The position numbers and the translations under genes are program-made. Below, piece by piece: positions 1 through 7,851 of a stretch of 8,561 bases of DNA. The stretch comes from AG41 sp035943095 (GTDB taxonomy: Bacteria; Gemmatimonadota; Gemmatimonadetes; Gemmatimonadales; GWC2-71-9). The notes under the pieces are model-generated. The model was not told the DNA's origin. It worked only from the letters and a program-made list of their open reading frames with translations, and made no database searches. The stretch is taken from contig DASZCN010000023.1 in assembly GCA_035943095.1 (NCBI GenBank), forward strand, positions 1-8,561, read 5' to 3'. Each line of letters begins with the position of its first letter. The stretch's first letter is position 1.

Positions 1-452
1 TCGCGGGGGACAGGCACCCGAAGGCGCCGCGCCAGCGCGAGCGTCTCCTCCTTGGAGATCGCGACCCCCATCCCTGGTTCGGGGGCGAGCGCCAGACGAA
101 ATCGTGGCTCGAGCCGGGCGCGATGCCGACGCAGCAGCGCAATAGTGGCGTCGTTCGAGGCGATGAGCACGCGCGCACCGGTGCACTCCAGCCATTGCTC
201 GAGGATGCCGTAGTAGGCGTCCGTCCCTTCCTTGGCCGGGACCACGAACCGTTGCTGACACCAGCGCGACGCAAAGGCGGGCGCGCGAGCGTGTGTCTCC
301 GCCGCGGCAACGCGGAGTCCCCGTTGACCGAGCGACCGCACGGTAACGAGCGACTGCCGGAGCGCCGCGTCGAGCACCAGGACGTCGGTGTTCATCGTGT
401 CCGATAGGCCGTGCAAGACGGGTGTACCGCTCGCGTACTGATCGCGCGTCAT
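1..452 (-). CDS. ATP-grasp (carbamoyl-phosphate-synthase-like) ligase, N-terminal part, cut by window edge
   Basis: Reading the minus strand from the ATG at 452 gives 150 open codons to the left edge without a stop, so the gene continues outside the window. The visible part matches the pre-ATP-grasp domain of carboxylate-amine/carbamoyl-phosphate-synthase-like ligases. It has a first beta strand NTDVLVLDAALRQSL, a GQRGLRVAAAE segment, a strand-turn GARVLIASNDATIALL around residues 97-112, and finally SKEETLALARRLRVPVPR, which resembles the family's conserved 'K...A..LGVPVP' stretch just before the ATP-binding domain. The catalytic ATP-grasp domain itself lies outside, so the substrate cannot be read. 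The family couples ATP hydrolysis to carboxylate activation and ligation to an amine or similar nucleophile. The start is uncertain. ATGs at 470 (overlapping the end of asnB by 11 nt), 452 (7 nt after its stop) and 395 (just before the first strand, MNTDVLVLD) are all in frame, and none has a clear ribosome site. The tight spacing implies cotranscription with asnB. Confidence 0.75.
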   Translation of the reverse strand, partial: MTRDQYASGTPVLHGLSDTMNTDVLVLDAALRQSLVTVRSLGQRGLRVAAAETHARAPAFASRWCQQRFVVPAKEGTDAYYGILEQWLECTGARVLIASNDATIALLRRHRARLEPRFRLALAPEPGMGVAISKEETLALARRLRVPVPR

Positions 453-459
453 GGCGCCG

Positions 460-2340
460 TCAGGCGGCATGGATCCCGTGCCAGAGCTCAAATTCGGCAA
501 CGTGGAACAGGCGCAGCGCGGCCTCGGGCTCGACGCGATGATGGTTCTGCAAGACGCGCAACATTTCGTCGACGTTGTAGATCCCGCGTTCCCGGGCGGC
601 CCGGCTGGCCAGGATGTCGCGGAGCGGTTCGGCGAGAGCGCCCGTCAACCAGATGTGCAGTGACGTGGGAAAGCCCATCTTCTCGACGCGGTTTCGCACG
701 GAGTCCGGTATCCGGCCGCGCAGACCCTTGCGGAGCAGCGCCTTGTTCCAGACTCGATCCATCTTCCGATCAGCGGGCACGCGGAAGGCGAGGGAGACCA
801 GGCGGTAATCCATGAACGGCAAGCGGGCCTCCACGCCGTGGGCCATCGAGTTGCGATCTTCCAGTCGCAGATAATGCGGCAAGCGAGCCCGTTCGACGGA
901 GCGCCTCAGCACCGCGTTCAAGTCCGGTTCCTCGTACGCCCCGTCGTCCGGCGCGAGACGCTCGACCAGACCGGGTGCGAACCAGCCGCGTTGCGCTAGT
1001 CGTCCCCCATTCCGCCGGCTCGCCAGGCGGCGATACGGTTGGAAACGCCGCAGCTGATGGTGGAACACGCGGCCCATAGAGTGCAGGTACAGAGGCAGGG
1101 CACTCGTCCCGTGGTGGGCAGCGTGCGCGTGTACTTCGTGCCATGCTCTGGCGACGTGCCCGGTGCGGAGCAGGGTGTACCAGTAGTCGCCGAAATAGCT
1201 CGGATAGCCGGCCAGCGTCTCATCCGCTCCCTGGCCGTTCAACACAACCTTGACGCCGTTCGTCGCTGCCAGCTTCATCAGGTGGAATCCGGCGATGGGC
1301 GCCCCCGATATGATCGGTTCGTCCTGGAACCGCAGCACTTCTGCCAGACTCGCCCACATCGCTTCCGGGGTGAGCGAGATGCGTCGCAGCCGCGCGCCGG
1401 TTTGCGCGAGGGTGTCGGCGATCGGGGCGCGTTCATCGAACGCAGGCTCGTGATAGCAAAAGGCAAGAAGTGGAGGCACCGCCGCTCCGGCGAGGGGAGC
1501 CTCGCGACTGCGCGCCATGGCGCAGATGATCGCCGTGGAGTCGAGGCCCCCGGACAGACAGACGCCGACCGGAACGTCGCTCCGCAGCCGGAGTCGGACG
1601 GCGCTCTCCAGTAGCTCGGCCACGGCTTCCTCGGCGTGGGGGAGCGGCTCCGGCTCGATATCCGTGAGGGACCAGTAGGTCCACTGCCGCCACGTGCCGT
1701 CGAGCCGAATCTCGAACGCGCAGCCCGGCGGGACCTGCTCGATGCCGGCGTAGAAGGTCGCCGCGGTCTCATCCAGCTTGCCCTGGAGGAGAAAGTCGGC
1801 AGCGACCTGCCAGTTCGTCTCTCGGACGTAGCAGCCGGACGCCAATATGGCTTTCACCTCTGAGGCGAGGAGCCAGCAGTCCTTGGCCCGGTGCACGAAG
1901 AGGGGCTTCACGCCGAAGCGGTCGCGCGCTCCGAACAGCAGGCCGCGGCGGCGGTCGTGGATCACGAAGGCCCACATCCCGTTGAGCCTGCCCAGGCAAT
2001 CCGGACCCCACTGCCGATAGGCGGCGAGCAGCACCTCGGTGTCGCTGGTGGAGCGGAAACAGTATCCGGCGGCCCGCAGCTCGTCGCGCAGCTCGATGTA
2101 GTTGTAGATCTCGCCATTGAAGACGATGACCAGCTGGCCATCATCCGAGCACATCGGCTGATGACCCGAGGGGCTCAGGTCCAGGATGGAGAGTCGGCGA
2201 AAGCCGAACCCCACCTGGCGATCGAGGTACATCCCCGAATCATCGGGACCGCGGTGCGCAAGGCTCCCGGCCATCCGGCTCAGGACGGCCGCGTCCGCCT
2301 CTCGACCATCGAGACCAAGCATCACTGCAAGACCACACAT
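460..2340 (-). CDS. asnB: Asparagine synthetase (glutamine-hydrolysing), Class II amidotransferase
   Basis: A 626-residue protein with complete AsnB architecture. The N-terminal Ntn glutaminase domain starts Met-Cys-Gly, so Cys2 becomes the nucleophile after Met removal. It also carries HRGPDDSG (29-36), RLSILDLSPSGHQPM (49-63), FNGEIYNY (74-81) and ARDRFGVKPL (138-147). The C-terminal synthetase domain has the ATP-pyrophosphatase P-loop SGGLDS (263-268), FQDEP (338-342), GQGADE (369-374) and the conserved RLEDRNSMAHGVEARLPFMD (492-511). All key residues seem present, so the enzyme should be active: it hydrolyses glutamine, passes ammonia through a tunnel and amidates an adenylated carboxylate. 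The length is slightly above the roughly 550-residue E. coli enzyme and normal for the homologues found in exopolysaccharide clusters, where the acceptor is often unknown and may not be free aspartate. The start at 2340 is fixed by the obligatory MCG. It is followed closely by the ATP-grasp gene and is divergent from the flippase gene. Confidence 0.95.
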   Translation of the reverse strand: MCGLAVMLGLDGREADAAVLSRMAGSLAHRGPDDSGMYLDRQVGFGFRRLSILDLSPSGHQPMCSDDGQLVIVFNGEIYNYIELRDELRAAGYCFRSTSDTEVLLAAYRQWGPDCLGRLNGMWAFVIHDRRRGLLFGARDRFGVKPLFVHRAKDCWLLASEVKAILASGCYVRETNWQVAADFLLQGKLDETAATFYAGIEQVPPGCAFEIRLDGTWRQWTYWSLTDIEPEPLPHAEEAVAELLESAVRLRLRSDVPVGVCLSGGLDSTAIICAMARSREAPLAGAAVPPLLAFCYHEPAFDERAPIADTLAQTGARLRRISLTPEAMWASLAEVLRFQDEPIISGAPIAGFHLMKLAATNGVKVVLNGQGADETLAGYPSYFGDYWYTLLRTGHVARAWHEVHAHAAHHGTSALPLYLHSMGRVFHHQLRRFQPYRRLASRRNGGRLAQRGWFAPGLVERLAPDDGAYEEPDLNAVLRRSVERARLPHYLRLEDRNSMAHGVEARLPFMDYRLVSLAFRVPADRKMDRVWNKALLRKGLRGRIPDSVRNRVEKMGFPTSLHIWLTGALAEPLRDILASRAARERGIYNVDEMLRVLQNHHRVEPEAALRLFHVAEFELWHGIHAA

Positions 2341-2403
2341 TCGCGAGAACCCGCTCTTCGCCGAGGCGTCAGCTCACGGTGCAAGCACGGTGCCGCCGGT
2401 ATG

Positions 2404-2432
2404 CCGTGTTGCGCGATCGCGACAACGCACGG
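2404..2432. promoter_or_regulatory. Imperfect inverted repeat in the divergent intergenic region, possible operator
   Basis: Between the asnB start and the likely flippase start there is a dyad. Outer arms CCGTG (2404-2408) and CACGG (2428-2432) and inner arms TTG (2409-2411) and CAA (2423-2425) surround the perfect palindrome CGCGATCGCG (2412-2421), with small bulges on the right side. Its position between divergent genes suits a regulator-binding site. On the minus strand a weak sigma70-like pair overlaps it: TTGTCG at 2425-2420, a 16-nt spacer, then CATACC at 2403-2398. This pair matches consensus poorly. If the flippase gene really starts at the GTG at 2379, the repeat would lie inside coding sequence. 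Chance in GC-rich DNA is not excluded. Confidence 0.3.
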
Positions 2433-2489
2433 ACGCACGGGCTCCGGACCCGTACCGGCTCGGGTCTGGTCTCTCTCTTGCTTGCGGTG

Positions 2490-4013
2490 ATGGGTGTGCG
2501 CGACGTAGCGGGGCTGATCGAACCGACCCAGTCCGGGCCACACGTCGAGGCTCGGGCCCTCGATCGCTCGCTCGTGCGCGGCGTCGTCTGGACGGCGGCG
2601 GCGAAGTGGACGAGCCAGGGGCTCAGTTGGGTCTCCTGGCTGATCGTCGCGCGGTTACTCACCCCGGAGGACTACGGCCTGGTGGGGATGGCCGCGATCT
2701 ATCTGGGGCTCATCACGCTGCTCTCCGAGTTCGGCCTCGGGACCGCCGTGCTGGCCGTTCGTGAGCTCAGCGTGCGCCAGCTCGAGCAGCTGAACGGGTT
2801 GGCAGTGCTGTTGGGGCTGGCCGGTTTGCTCGTGTCCTGCGCCGTAGCTATTCCGATGGGACGCTTCTTCCACGCTCCCCAATTGCCGGTCGTCGTTGTC
2901 GCCATGAGCACGAGCTTCGTCATCACCTCGTTCAAGACGGTACCGTTCGCGCTGCTACAGCGCGACCTGCGGTTCAAGGCGCTGGCGCTCATCGACCTGA
3001 GCCAGGCCCTGGTGCTGGCCTTCGGCATGGTCGGATTTGCCGTCGCCGGGTTTCGATATTGGGCCCTCGTGTGCGGCGGTGTGCTGAGCGCGTTCATTTC
3101 GACGGGAGGGATTCTCCGGCTGCGGCGCGTCGCGTTCGGTTGGCCTCGACGTACGTCGCTCAGGTACGCCATGACGCTGAGCTCCGACGTCGTCATCTCG
3201 CGCCTGGGCTGGTACGTGTCGTCGAATACGGACTTCCTGGTCGCCGGGCGGGTCCTGGGGAAGGCGGCCCTCGGCTTCTACGGCGTTGCGTGGACCGTGG
3301 CGAGTGTTCCGGTCGACAAGATCGCGGCGCTGGTCGGGCAGGTGACGCCCGCCTTCTTCTCCGCGGTGCAGACGGATCGTGTCGCGCTGCGGCGATACAT
3401 CCTGAGGATTACGGAAGGGATCGCATTGATCACCTTCCCCGTCAGCGTTGGACTCGCCCTGGTGGCGCGGGACTTCGTGCTCGTGGTGCTCGGCTCCAAA
3501 TGGGAGGGGACGATCGCCCCGCTGCGGTTGCTCGCTGCGTACGCGGCGTTCCGCTCGATCACCCCGCTCCTGCCTCAAGTGCTCCAGATCATCCGGGATT
3601 CGCGGTTCGAGATGTGGCGAATGGTTGCCGCCGCCGTCGTTATGCCCGCGAGCTTCTACCTCGGCGGGCAGCGTTGGGGGACGGTCGGCCTCGCGATGGC
3701 ATGGATGGTGGTGGATCCGTTCTTTGCCTTCGCGCTGTTTCGCCGAATCTTTTCCAAGATCGACCTGTCCCCCAAGGCATACCTCGGGGCGTTGTGGCCC
3801 GCATTGAGCGGCACGGCCCTGATGGCCGCAGCGGTGCTTGGCGTCGGCATATTCGGCGTCCGCGGGTGGAACGCAGGTCCTCGGTTGGCCGTGGAAATCG
3901 GAGCAGGCGTAATCGCGTATGGGTTTGTCTGTCTCGTCCTGCATCGGGAGCGGTTCAAAGCACTTCGCGAGCTCGTGATGGCACCCCGCCGAGCATCTGA
4001 AAGACGCCAATGA
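2490..4013 (+). CDS. Wzx-like polysaccharide/oligosaccharide flippase (MOP superfamily)
   Basis: A very hydrophobic protein of about 507 residues with roughly 12-13 membrane segments. Visible ones include LSWVSWLIVARLL, GLVGMAAIYLGLITLL, a GLAVLLGLAGLLVSCAVAI helix, and a C-terminal pair around TALMAAAVLGVGIFGV and VIAYGFVCLVLH. The N-terminal block RGVVWTAAAKW followed by IVARLLTPEDYGLVGMA is characteristic of Wzx/RfbX-type polysaccharide transporters, in which the 'ar.L.p.dyG' loop after the first helix is conserved. The expected role is flipping an undecaprenyl-linked glycan from the cytoplasmic to the periplasmic leaflet of the inner membrane. The substrate cannot be inferred. The frame stays open upstream to a GTG at 2379 (544 residues), but those extra 37 residues (rich in Arg and Thr) do not look like the family, and that start would leave only 38 bp between divergent genes. 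The ATG at 2490 is preferred, though no strong ribosome site precedes either start. The stop overlaps the next gene's ATG, indicating an operon. Confidence 0.88.
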   Translation: MGVRDVAGLIEPTQSGPHVEARALDRSLVRGVVWTAAAKWTSQGLSWVSWLIVARLLTPEDYGLVGMAAIYLGLITLLSEFGLGTAVLAVRELSVRQLEQLNGLAVLLGLAGLLVSCAVAIPMGRFFHAPQLPVVVVAMSTSFVITSFKTVPFALLQRDLRFKALALIDLSQALVLAFGMVGFAVAGFRYWALVCGGVLSAFISTGGILRLRRVAFGWPRRTSLRYAMTLSSDVVISRLGWYVSSNTDFLVAGRVLGKAALGFYGVAWTVASVPVDKIAALVGQVTPAFFSAVQTDRVALRRYILRITEGIALITFPVSVGLALVARDFVLVVLGSKWEGTIAPLRLLAAYAAFRSITPLLPQVLQIIRDSRFEMWRMVAAAVVMPASFYLGGQRWGTVGLAMAWMVVDPFFAFALFRRIFSKIDLSPKAYLGALWPALSGTALMAAAVLGVGIFGVRGWNAGPRLAVEIGAGVIAYGFVCLVLHRERFKALRELVMAPRRASERRQ

Positions 4014-5371
4014 ACACGCGGGGCACTGAAGCGCCGCGCTGCGGCCGCCGGCTGCTTATCATCACGTACTATTTCGGTCCCAATGGCCCGGTTGGGGGGC
4101 TTCGATGGTTCGGAATGACGAAATATCTCGCCCGACTGGGCTGGAAGATCTGCATCGTCACCGGCGCCCCTCCGTTCGCGAAGGACGTGTCAATCGGGCC
4201 CGACGTGGAATGGTGTCCGCGCGTCTGGACGCTCAGTGATGGCTGGCGGGCACTACGACGACTCGCTGTTGGGCCATCATTCCAGGCGTTTCCCAAGGGG
4301 TCGGGGGTCGCACATCCGTCGGTGCCACCGGGTCCGCTCCGCCAGCTGGGTCGCGAGGTCCGGGCGCTCTTGACGTTTCCGGACGAGAGCCGGGGCTGGC
4401 TGCTTCGCGCCGCCCTGCGCACCCGCTCCGTGATGCGGCGATTCCAGCCAGACGTCGTGGTGAGCAGCGGCCCGCCGCACACCGCTCATCTCGTGGCACG
4501 ACTCGCCACGCTCGGTCGCCGGGTCCCTTGGTGGATCGACCTGCGCGATCCGTGGGCGGGACCGCTCGAGAAGGTGTGGGAGTCGCACCGGATGCTGGGA
4601 ACCCGCGTGTTTCACGTCGTATCACCGCGCCTGGAGCGCCTCGCCTTCCGGGCTGCCCAGGGGATCATCACCAACACGCCGCAGTTTGCTGACGCGCTTC
4701 GGGCGCGGTATCCCGACGTGAGCGTGGTGTGCGTTCCCAACGGCGTGGACCCGGACCTCCTGCCGCCACCTGCCCGTGATCCGTATCCAGGATTGGGAAT
4801 CGTCTATGCCGGCACCCTCTACACCGGCCGCGATCTCGGGCCGGTGCTGCAGGCGCTGCGGGTCTTCCTGGAGCACCATCCAGAAGCTGCCCAGGCCGGA
4901 GCCAAACTGCGCGTGGCCGGTCAGGTTTACGGTGACCATGCTGAGGGGTTCTCCGACGCCGTCGCGGCGGCGGGGATGGACCAGTACGTGGAAGTGCTGG
5001 GCCCGCTACCCCGCGCCGAAGCTCTCCGCGTCGTGTCTCGTTCTCGTCTGGCCGTTGTCCTGGCACAACAGCAGGAGCTGCAGATCCCAGGCAAGCTCTA
5101 TGAGTCGGTCGCGATGGGCATCCCCACCCTGGTCGTAGCACCGCCAGCGAGCGCCTCCGGGGTCGAAGGAGAACGCGTCGGCGCCCTGCTGCGCGATCCT
5201 GCCGATGTCGAGGGAATCGCTTGCGTGCTCGAGCGGCTCTGGCGGGACGGCTCGGAATGGCGATCTCCGTGCCCTGTGCCGATCACATACGAAGCAATCG
5301 CGCCCGACGTGGACAGGCTTCTCCGGAAGACCTGCGCAGGCGGAGGAGCCCAGCTACGGAAGAGCTCGTGA
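4010..5371 (+). CDS. Glycosyltransferase, GT-B fold, GT4-like
   Basis: A 453-residue cytoplasmic enzyme expected to transfer a sugar from a nucleotide-sugar donor to a growing lipid-linked glycan. The N-terminal Rossmann domain begins LLIITYYFGPNGPVGGLRW (15-33), with a glycine-rich acceptor-side loop. It then has the FPDESRGW stretch (123-130), SSGPPHTAH (152-160) and WIDLRDPW (175-182), all typical of a GT4-type subgroup in exopolysaccharide loci. The inter-domain and C-terminal donor-binding half shows VPNGVD (242-247), YAGTLYTGRD (266-275) and IPGKLYESVAMGIPTL (359-374). In that last stretch Glu365 corresponds to the second Glu of the EX7E region, while the position eight residues earlier is Leu, a variant common in 'PGKLYE' subfamilies. 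The start is an ATGA overlap with the flippase stop, which indicates translational coupling. A weak GAAAG precedes it. The 3' end overlaps the convergent beta-helix gene by 18 nt. Donor, acceptor and linkage cannot be read from the sequence. Confidence 0.9.
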   Translation: MNTRGTEAPRCGRRLLIITYYFGPNGPVGGLRWFGMTKYLARLGWKICIVTGAPPFAKDVSIGPDVEWCPRVWTLSDGWRALRRLAVGPSFQAFPKGSGVAHPSVPPGPLRQLGREVRALLTFPDESRGWLLRAALRTRSVMRRFQPDVVVSSGPPHTAHLVARLATLGRRVPWWIDLRDPWAGPLEKVWESHRMLGTRVFHVVSPRLERLAFRAAQGIITNTPQFADALRARYPDVSVVCVPNGVDPDLLPPPARDPYPGLGIVYAGTLYTGRDLGPVLQALRVFLEHHPEAAQAGAKLRVAGQVYGDHAEGFSDAVAAAGMDQYVEVLGPLPRAEALRVVSRSRLAVVLAQQQELQIPGKLYESVAMGIPTLVVAPPASASGVEGERVGALLRDPADVEGIACVLERLWRDGSEWRSPCPVPITYEAIAPDVDRLLRKTCAGGGAQLRKSS

Positions 5372-6922
5372 AGGGGACGATATGGCGCGGCGTCTCGGGA
5401 AATCCGGACACCTACCCGGAACTTCATTCTCACCCGGCTCGCACCTTCCTCGCCCGCTCTTCATGAGGACGAACACGTTGAAAGTCGGCCCTGTGACGGG
5501 CGCGGGCTGAGCCGTGGTGACGCCGACGGGGCTCGGGGGGGTGATGCTGACCATGGGTAGTTCGAGCGGGCCGCCGGTGTATATGCCGCTCGCGATCGGG
5601 GGGCCATAGAAGTCCTCGGCATTCTGCACGACGTAGCCGTCCCCGATCTCGAGCACCCCTGAGCCGTCCACGCTGACCGTACTCTGCTGCGCCCAATTGT
5701 AAACGATGATGTTCGCCCGACCCGGCTCATACCGGTTCGGTCGCACGACGATCTTGTTGGTGGTGGGGGCGCTCCCAGCGTACGTGCCCGGACCGGCGAA
5801 CCCGGTCTGCGTCCGCCAGCCAGGGAACGTGGTGGCGCTACTGCTGTCGTTGCGCCACGCCACGAGTGTAGAGTCGCCAAAGAAGGTATTGTCGCTCCAG
5901 CGCTGGTTGGTGGCCATCCCGAGGGTCCAGACCATGCCGCCGCTGGTAAAGTCGTAGAGCGTGTTGCCCGTCACGGTTGCCGTGGCCCACGCGCCCATCC
6001 GCCACCAGCCACCGGCGAAATAGTTGTTGGTGAGAACAAGATCTTGGTTCGCAACGACGTCGCCACCAATGTCGGCAGTCATTGTGTTCGCCGCATCGGT
6101 CCGGTATGTGTAGTTCTCATTGACGGTTATTCCCGACGCGGGAAATACGCCGCCAACGAGAATGTCGGCATCCGCCGGTACGCCCCAGACGTAGTTGTTG
6201 AACGCGACGTTGCCTTCGAGGTCGATGTTCTGGATAAACGGTCCATCATTGGCGTAGCAGTGAAACCCATACGCCCAATTGTCGAAGACGATATTGTCTC
6301 TCAACAGCAACGTGGCCGCCTGACTCCGGCAATAAATGCCATGAGTCAAGTTGTCGGTGCGTCCGTTGTTGTACACGATGGAGCCGTTGACCTCGGCCCC
6401 GGTCGCCTCCGGGCCGATGAAAATGCCGTCGTCGGTCGCGTCATGGACGACCAGGTTAATGGCCTTCGAGCCCGGCCCTCGGAGGTCGACGCCGTGGAGG
6501 ACTCCCTCCTGCGGTGCGGGGTGCGTGACTTCGAATCCCCAAAGCCATGTATACGCACCCCTGACCAGGATGATATTCGTCACCGTCGCGCGCTCCCCCG
6601 GATACTGGCGCACGACGATGGGAGCGTCGGCCGTGCCTGTCAGCGTGCTCAGGAAACCCCTCGGGTCCGCCGGGTTGGTGTACGTCCCCCCGCGAAGCCA
6701 GATCGTGCTGCCCGGCGTCACTGCCGCCGGGCCAGCGAAGGCCGTCGCTAAGTCCCACGGATTGTTGGACGATCCGTCGCCGGACGGAGAGCCGGTCGGC
6801 GAGACGAAAAAGTCCGGCGGCGGGTCGTCGGGCGCTATCGGGTCCGGCCGCTCGCAGGAGGCGAGCAGCAGGAAAAGCGCGGGCGCGATGAGTACCGCGC
6901 CTGGTCGAGTGCGAGAGCGCAT
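5354..6922 (-). CDS. Right-handed parallel beta-helix protein, predicted lipoprotein
   Basis: A 522-residue exported protein. Residues 1-23 form a lipoprotein signal: Arg-rich n-region, hydrophobic core VLIAPALFLLL, and lipobox L-A-S-C with Cys23 as the lipidation site. A Pro/Asp-rich linker follows (24-37). The mature part opens with FFVSPTGSPSGDGSSNNPWD and TIWLRGGTY (73-81), the usual entry to right-handed beta-helices. Helical coils follow to about residue 350 with the expected Asn-rich turns (SIVYNNG, LRDNIVFDN, LEGNVAFNN, VLTNNYF, VTGNTLYD). NLTHGIYC (191-198) lies near the middle. Residues 389-487 (NKIVVRPNRYEPGRANIIVYNW through FNVFVLM) look like a separate all-beta C-terminal module seen in related proteins. 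The last ~35 residues are charged, Arg/Pro/Ser-rich and unlike the rest. The fold occurs in polysaccharide lyases, epimerases and hydrolases, but no catalytic set can be assigned. No strong ribosome site precedes the ATG. A 122-bp gap without an evident hairpin terminator separates it from the upstream fkbM-type gene. Confidence 0.82.
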   Translation of the reverse strand: MRSRTRPGAVLIAPALFLLLASCERPDPIAPDDPPPDFFVSPTGSPSGDGSSNNPWDLATAFAGPAAVTPGSTIWLRGGTYTNPADPRGFLSTLTGTADAPIVVRQYPGERATVTNIILVRGAYTWLWGFEVTHPAPQEGVLHGVDLRGPGSKAINLVVHDATDDGIFIGPEATGAEVNGSIVYNNGRTDNLTHGIYCRSQAATLLLRDNIVFDNWAYGFHCYANDGPFIQNIDLEGNVAFNNYVWGVPADADILVGGVFPASGITVNENYTYRTDAANTMTADIGGDVVANQDLVLTNNYFAGGWWRMGAWATATVTGNTLYDFTSGGMVWTLGMATNQRWSDNTFFGDSTLVAWRNDSSSATTFPGWRTQTGFAGPGTYAGSAPTTNKIVVRPNRYEPGRANIIVYNWAQQSTVSVDGSGVLEIGDGYVVQNAEDFYGPPIASGIYTGGPLELPMVSITPPSPVGVTTAQPAPVTGPTFNVFVLMKSGRGRCEPGENEVPGRCPDFPRRRAISSPSRALP

Positions 6923-7044
6923 GTGACCGGCGAGCGGGCAACTTCCGGACCCCCGTGCTGGACCACTTCAGCGCCTTAAAACGGTGCCAGCCCGTTCCCT
7001 GGGGGCAACACAGTGCCGCCCCGGGTCTACGCAGCGTGGATGGC

Positions 7045-7842
7045 TCACCCGTTCAACATCGGTGCTGCGCCAAAGCTTCGCACCACCGCGCGAGGCACGA
7101 AAAAGTAGTTCACTCGCGGCCCCTCATCTGGTCGCCACGGCCGCAGTTCTTTCCCGGCGGCAACGTACGCACGGTACCCGAAGTCGCCCAACAAGTGGAA
7201 CAATGACATGGCGCTGGACTCGCCCGCCCGCGGATCGCCTGACACCTCGATCAGCCACGTAGGGCGACTCCGTTCGATCAGCGCCATCGCTCCACGCATG
7301 CAGACCAGTTCATGTCCTTCAACATCGCACTTCACGAACGAGACAGGACGTGTTTCCTCCGCCAAGAGATGGTCGAGCGTGCACGTCTCGGCGGTGACTT
7401 CCCGACCCTGAGCCGGGCCGCGCGCAATCCGAGCTTGATACGCGTTCTCCAGCCCGAAGGGTCGATCCTTCGGAACCACCAGTCTGACGCGCTCGCCATC
7501 GGCATCGGACACGGCGCGTCTCAACGGTATGACGTTCCCGAGGCCCATTCGCACGACATTCGCTGTCAGGATGGCAAACGTTTCGGGAACGGGCTCGATG
7601 CTGTAGACGCGGCCGCTCGGCCCGACCAGGTCCGCAAGAGTCTTCGTGTAACGGCCGAAGTTGGCCCCGACATCAACGACGCAGGCGCCGGGCTTGACGA
7701 ACAACCCGAGCAGCGCTTGCTCCGGTTCCGCCACCTTGCCCTTTGTGAGCACGCGGTAGTAGTGGCGTTTTCGGACTTCTTGCGCCACCCCGGAGGGCAG
7801 CACGTGCCAAGCCACCGCCTCCACTAAATCTCGCGCCCACAT
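7045..7842 (-). CDS. FkbM-family SAM-dependent methyltransferase
   Basis: A protein of 265 residues when started at the ATG at 7842. Class I methyltransferase motif I is clear as VVDVGANFGRYTKTLA (55-70). The acidic residue that binds the SAM ribose lies in SIEP (Glu83), and the FkbM signature VSFVKCDVEGHEL (167-179) is intact. The family typically O-methylates sugars or polyketide hydroxyls. In this glycan locus, sugar O-methylation is the likely use, but the acceptor is not identifiable. The frame is open further upstream to 8025, but that part is the shadow of the beta-helix gene and reads as low-complexity Ala/Ser/Pro. The ATG at 7842 is chosen because GAGGGG sits 9 nt before it and it follows the upstream stop by 73 nt. 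It is transcribed between the two beta-helix genes, probably in one operon with the upstream one. Confidence 0.92.
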   Translation of the reverse strand: MWARDLVEAVAWHVLPSGVAQEVRKRHYYRVLTKGKVAEPEQALLGLFVKPGACVVDVGANFGRYTKTLADLVGPSGRVYSIEPVPETFAILTANVVRMGLGNVIPLRRAVSDADGERVRLVVPKDRPFGLENAYQARIARGPAQGREVTAETCTLDHLLAEETRPVSFVKCDVEGHELVCMRGAMALIERSRPTWLIEVSGDPRAGESSAMSLFHLLGDFGYRAYVAAGKELRPWRPDEGPRVNYFFVPRAVVRSFGAAPMLNG

Positions 7843-7851
7843 TGCCGTGAA

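Noticed and set aside
123..815. Plus-strand frames at the left end (123-407, 411-815)
   Set aside because: The minus strand here carries the ATP-grasp frame and the end of asnB, both with family-like sequence. The plus frames are Arg-rich shadows.
1039..1614. 191-codon plus-strand frame opposite asnB
   Set aside because: It is fully antisense to a gene with all its catalytic motifs, and it has no recognisable motif or ribosome site.
2955..4010. Long open frame of 351 codons on the minus strand opposite the flippase
   Set aside because: The translation is His/Arg/Pro/Glu-rich with no fold-like hydrophobic pattern. It lies entirely antisense to a well-supported membrane protein and is a product of GC-rich codon bias.
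6044..6751. 235-codon plus-strand frame opposite the beta-helix lipoprotein
   Set aside because: It is a mirror of the beta-helix coding frame. Its Val/Asp/Arg-rich composition follows from complementing Asn/Val-rich codons.
6923..7044. Possible terminator hairpin between the FkbM and lipoprotein genes (GGGGC / GCCCC around 7005-7025)
   Set aside because: The stem is only about 5 bp with a large loop and no T-run, so it is not distinguishable from chance at this base composition.
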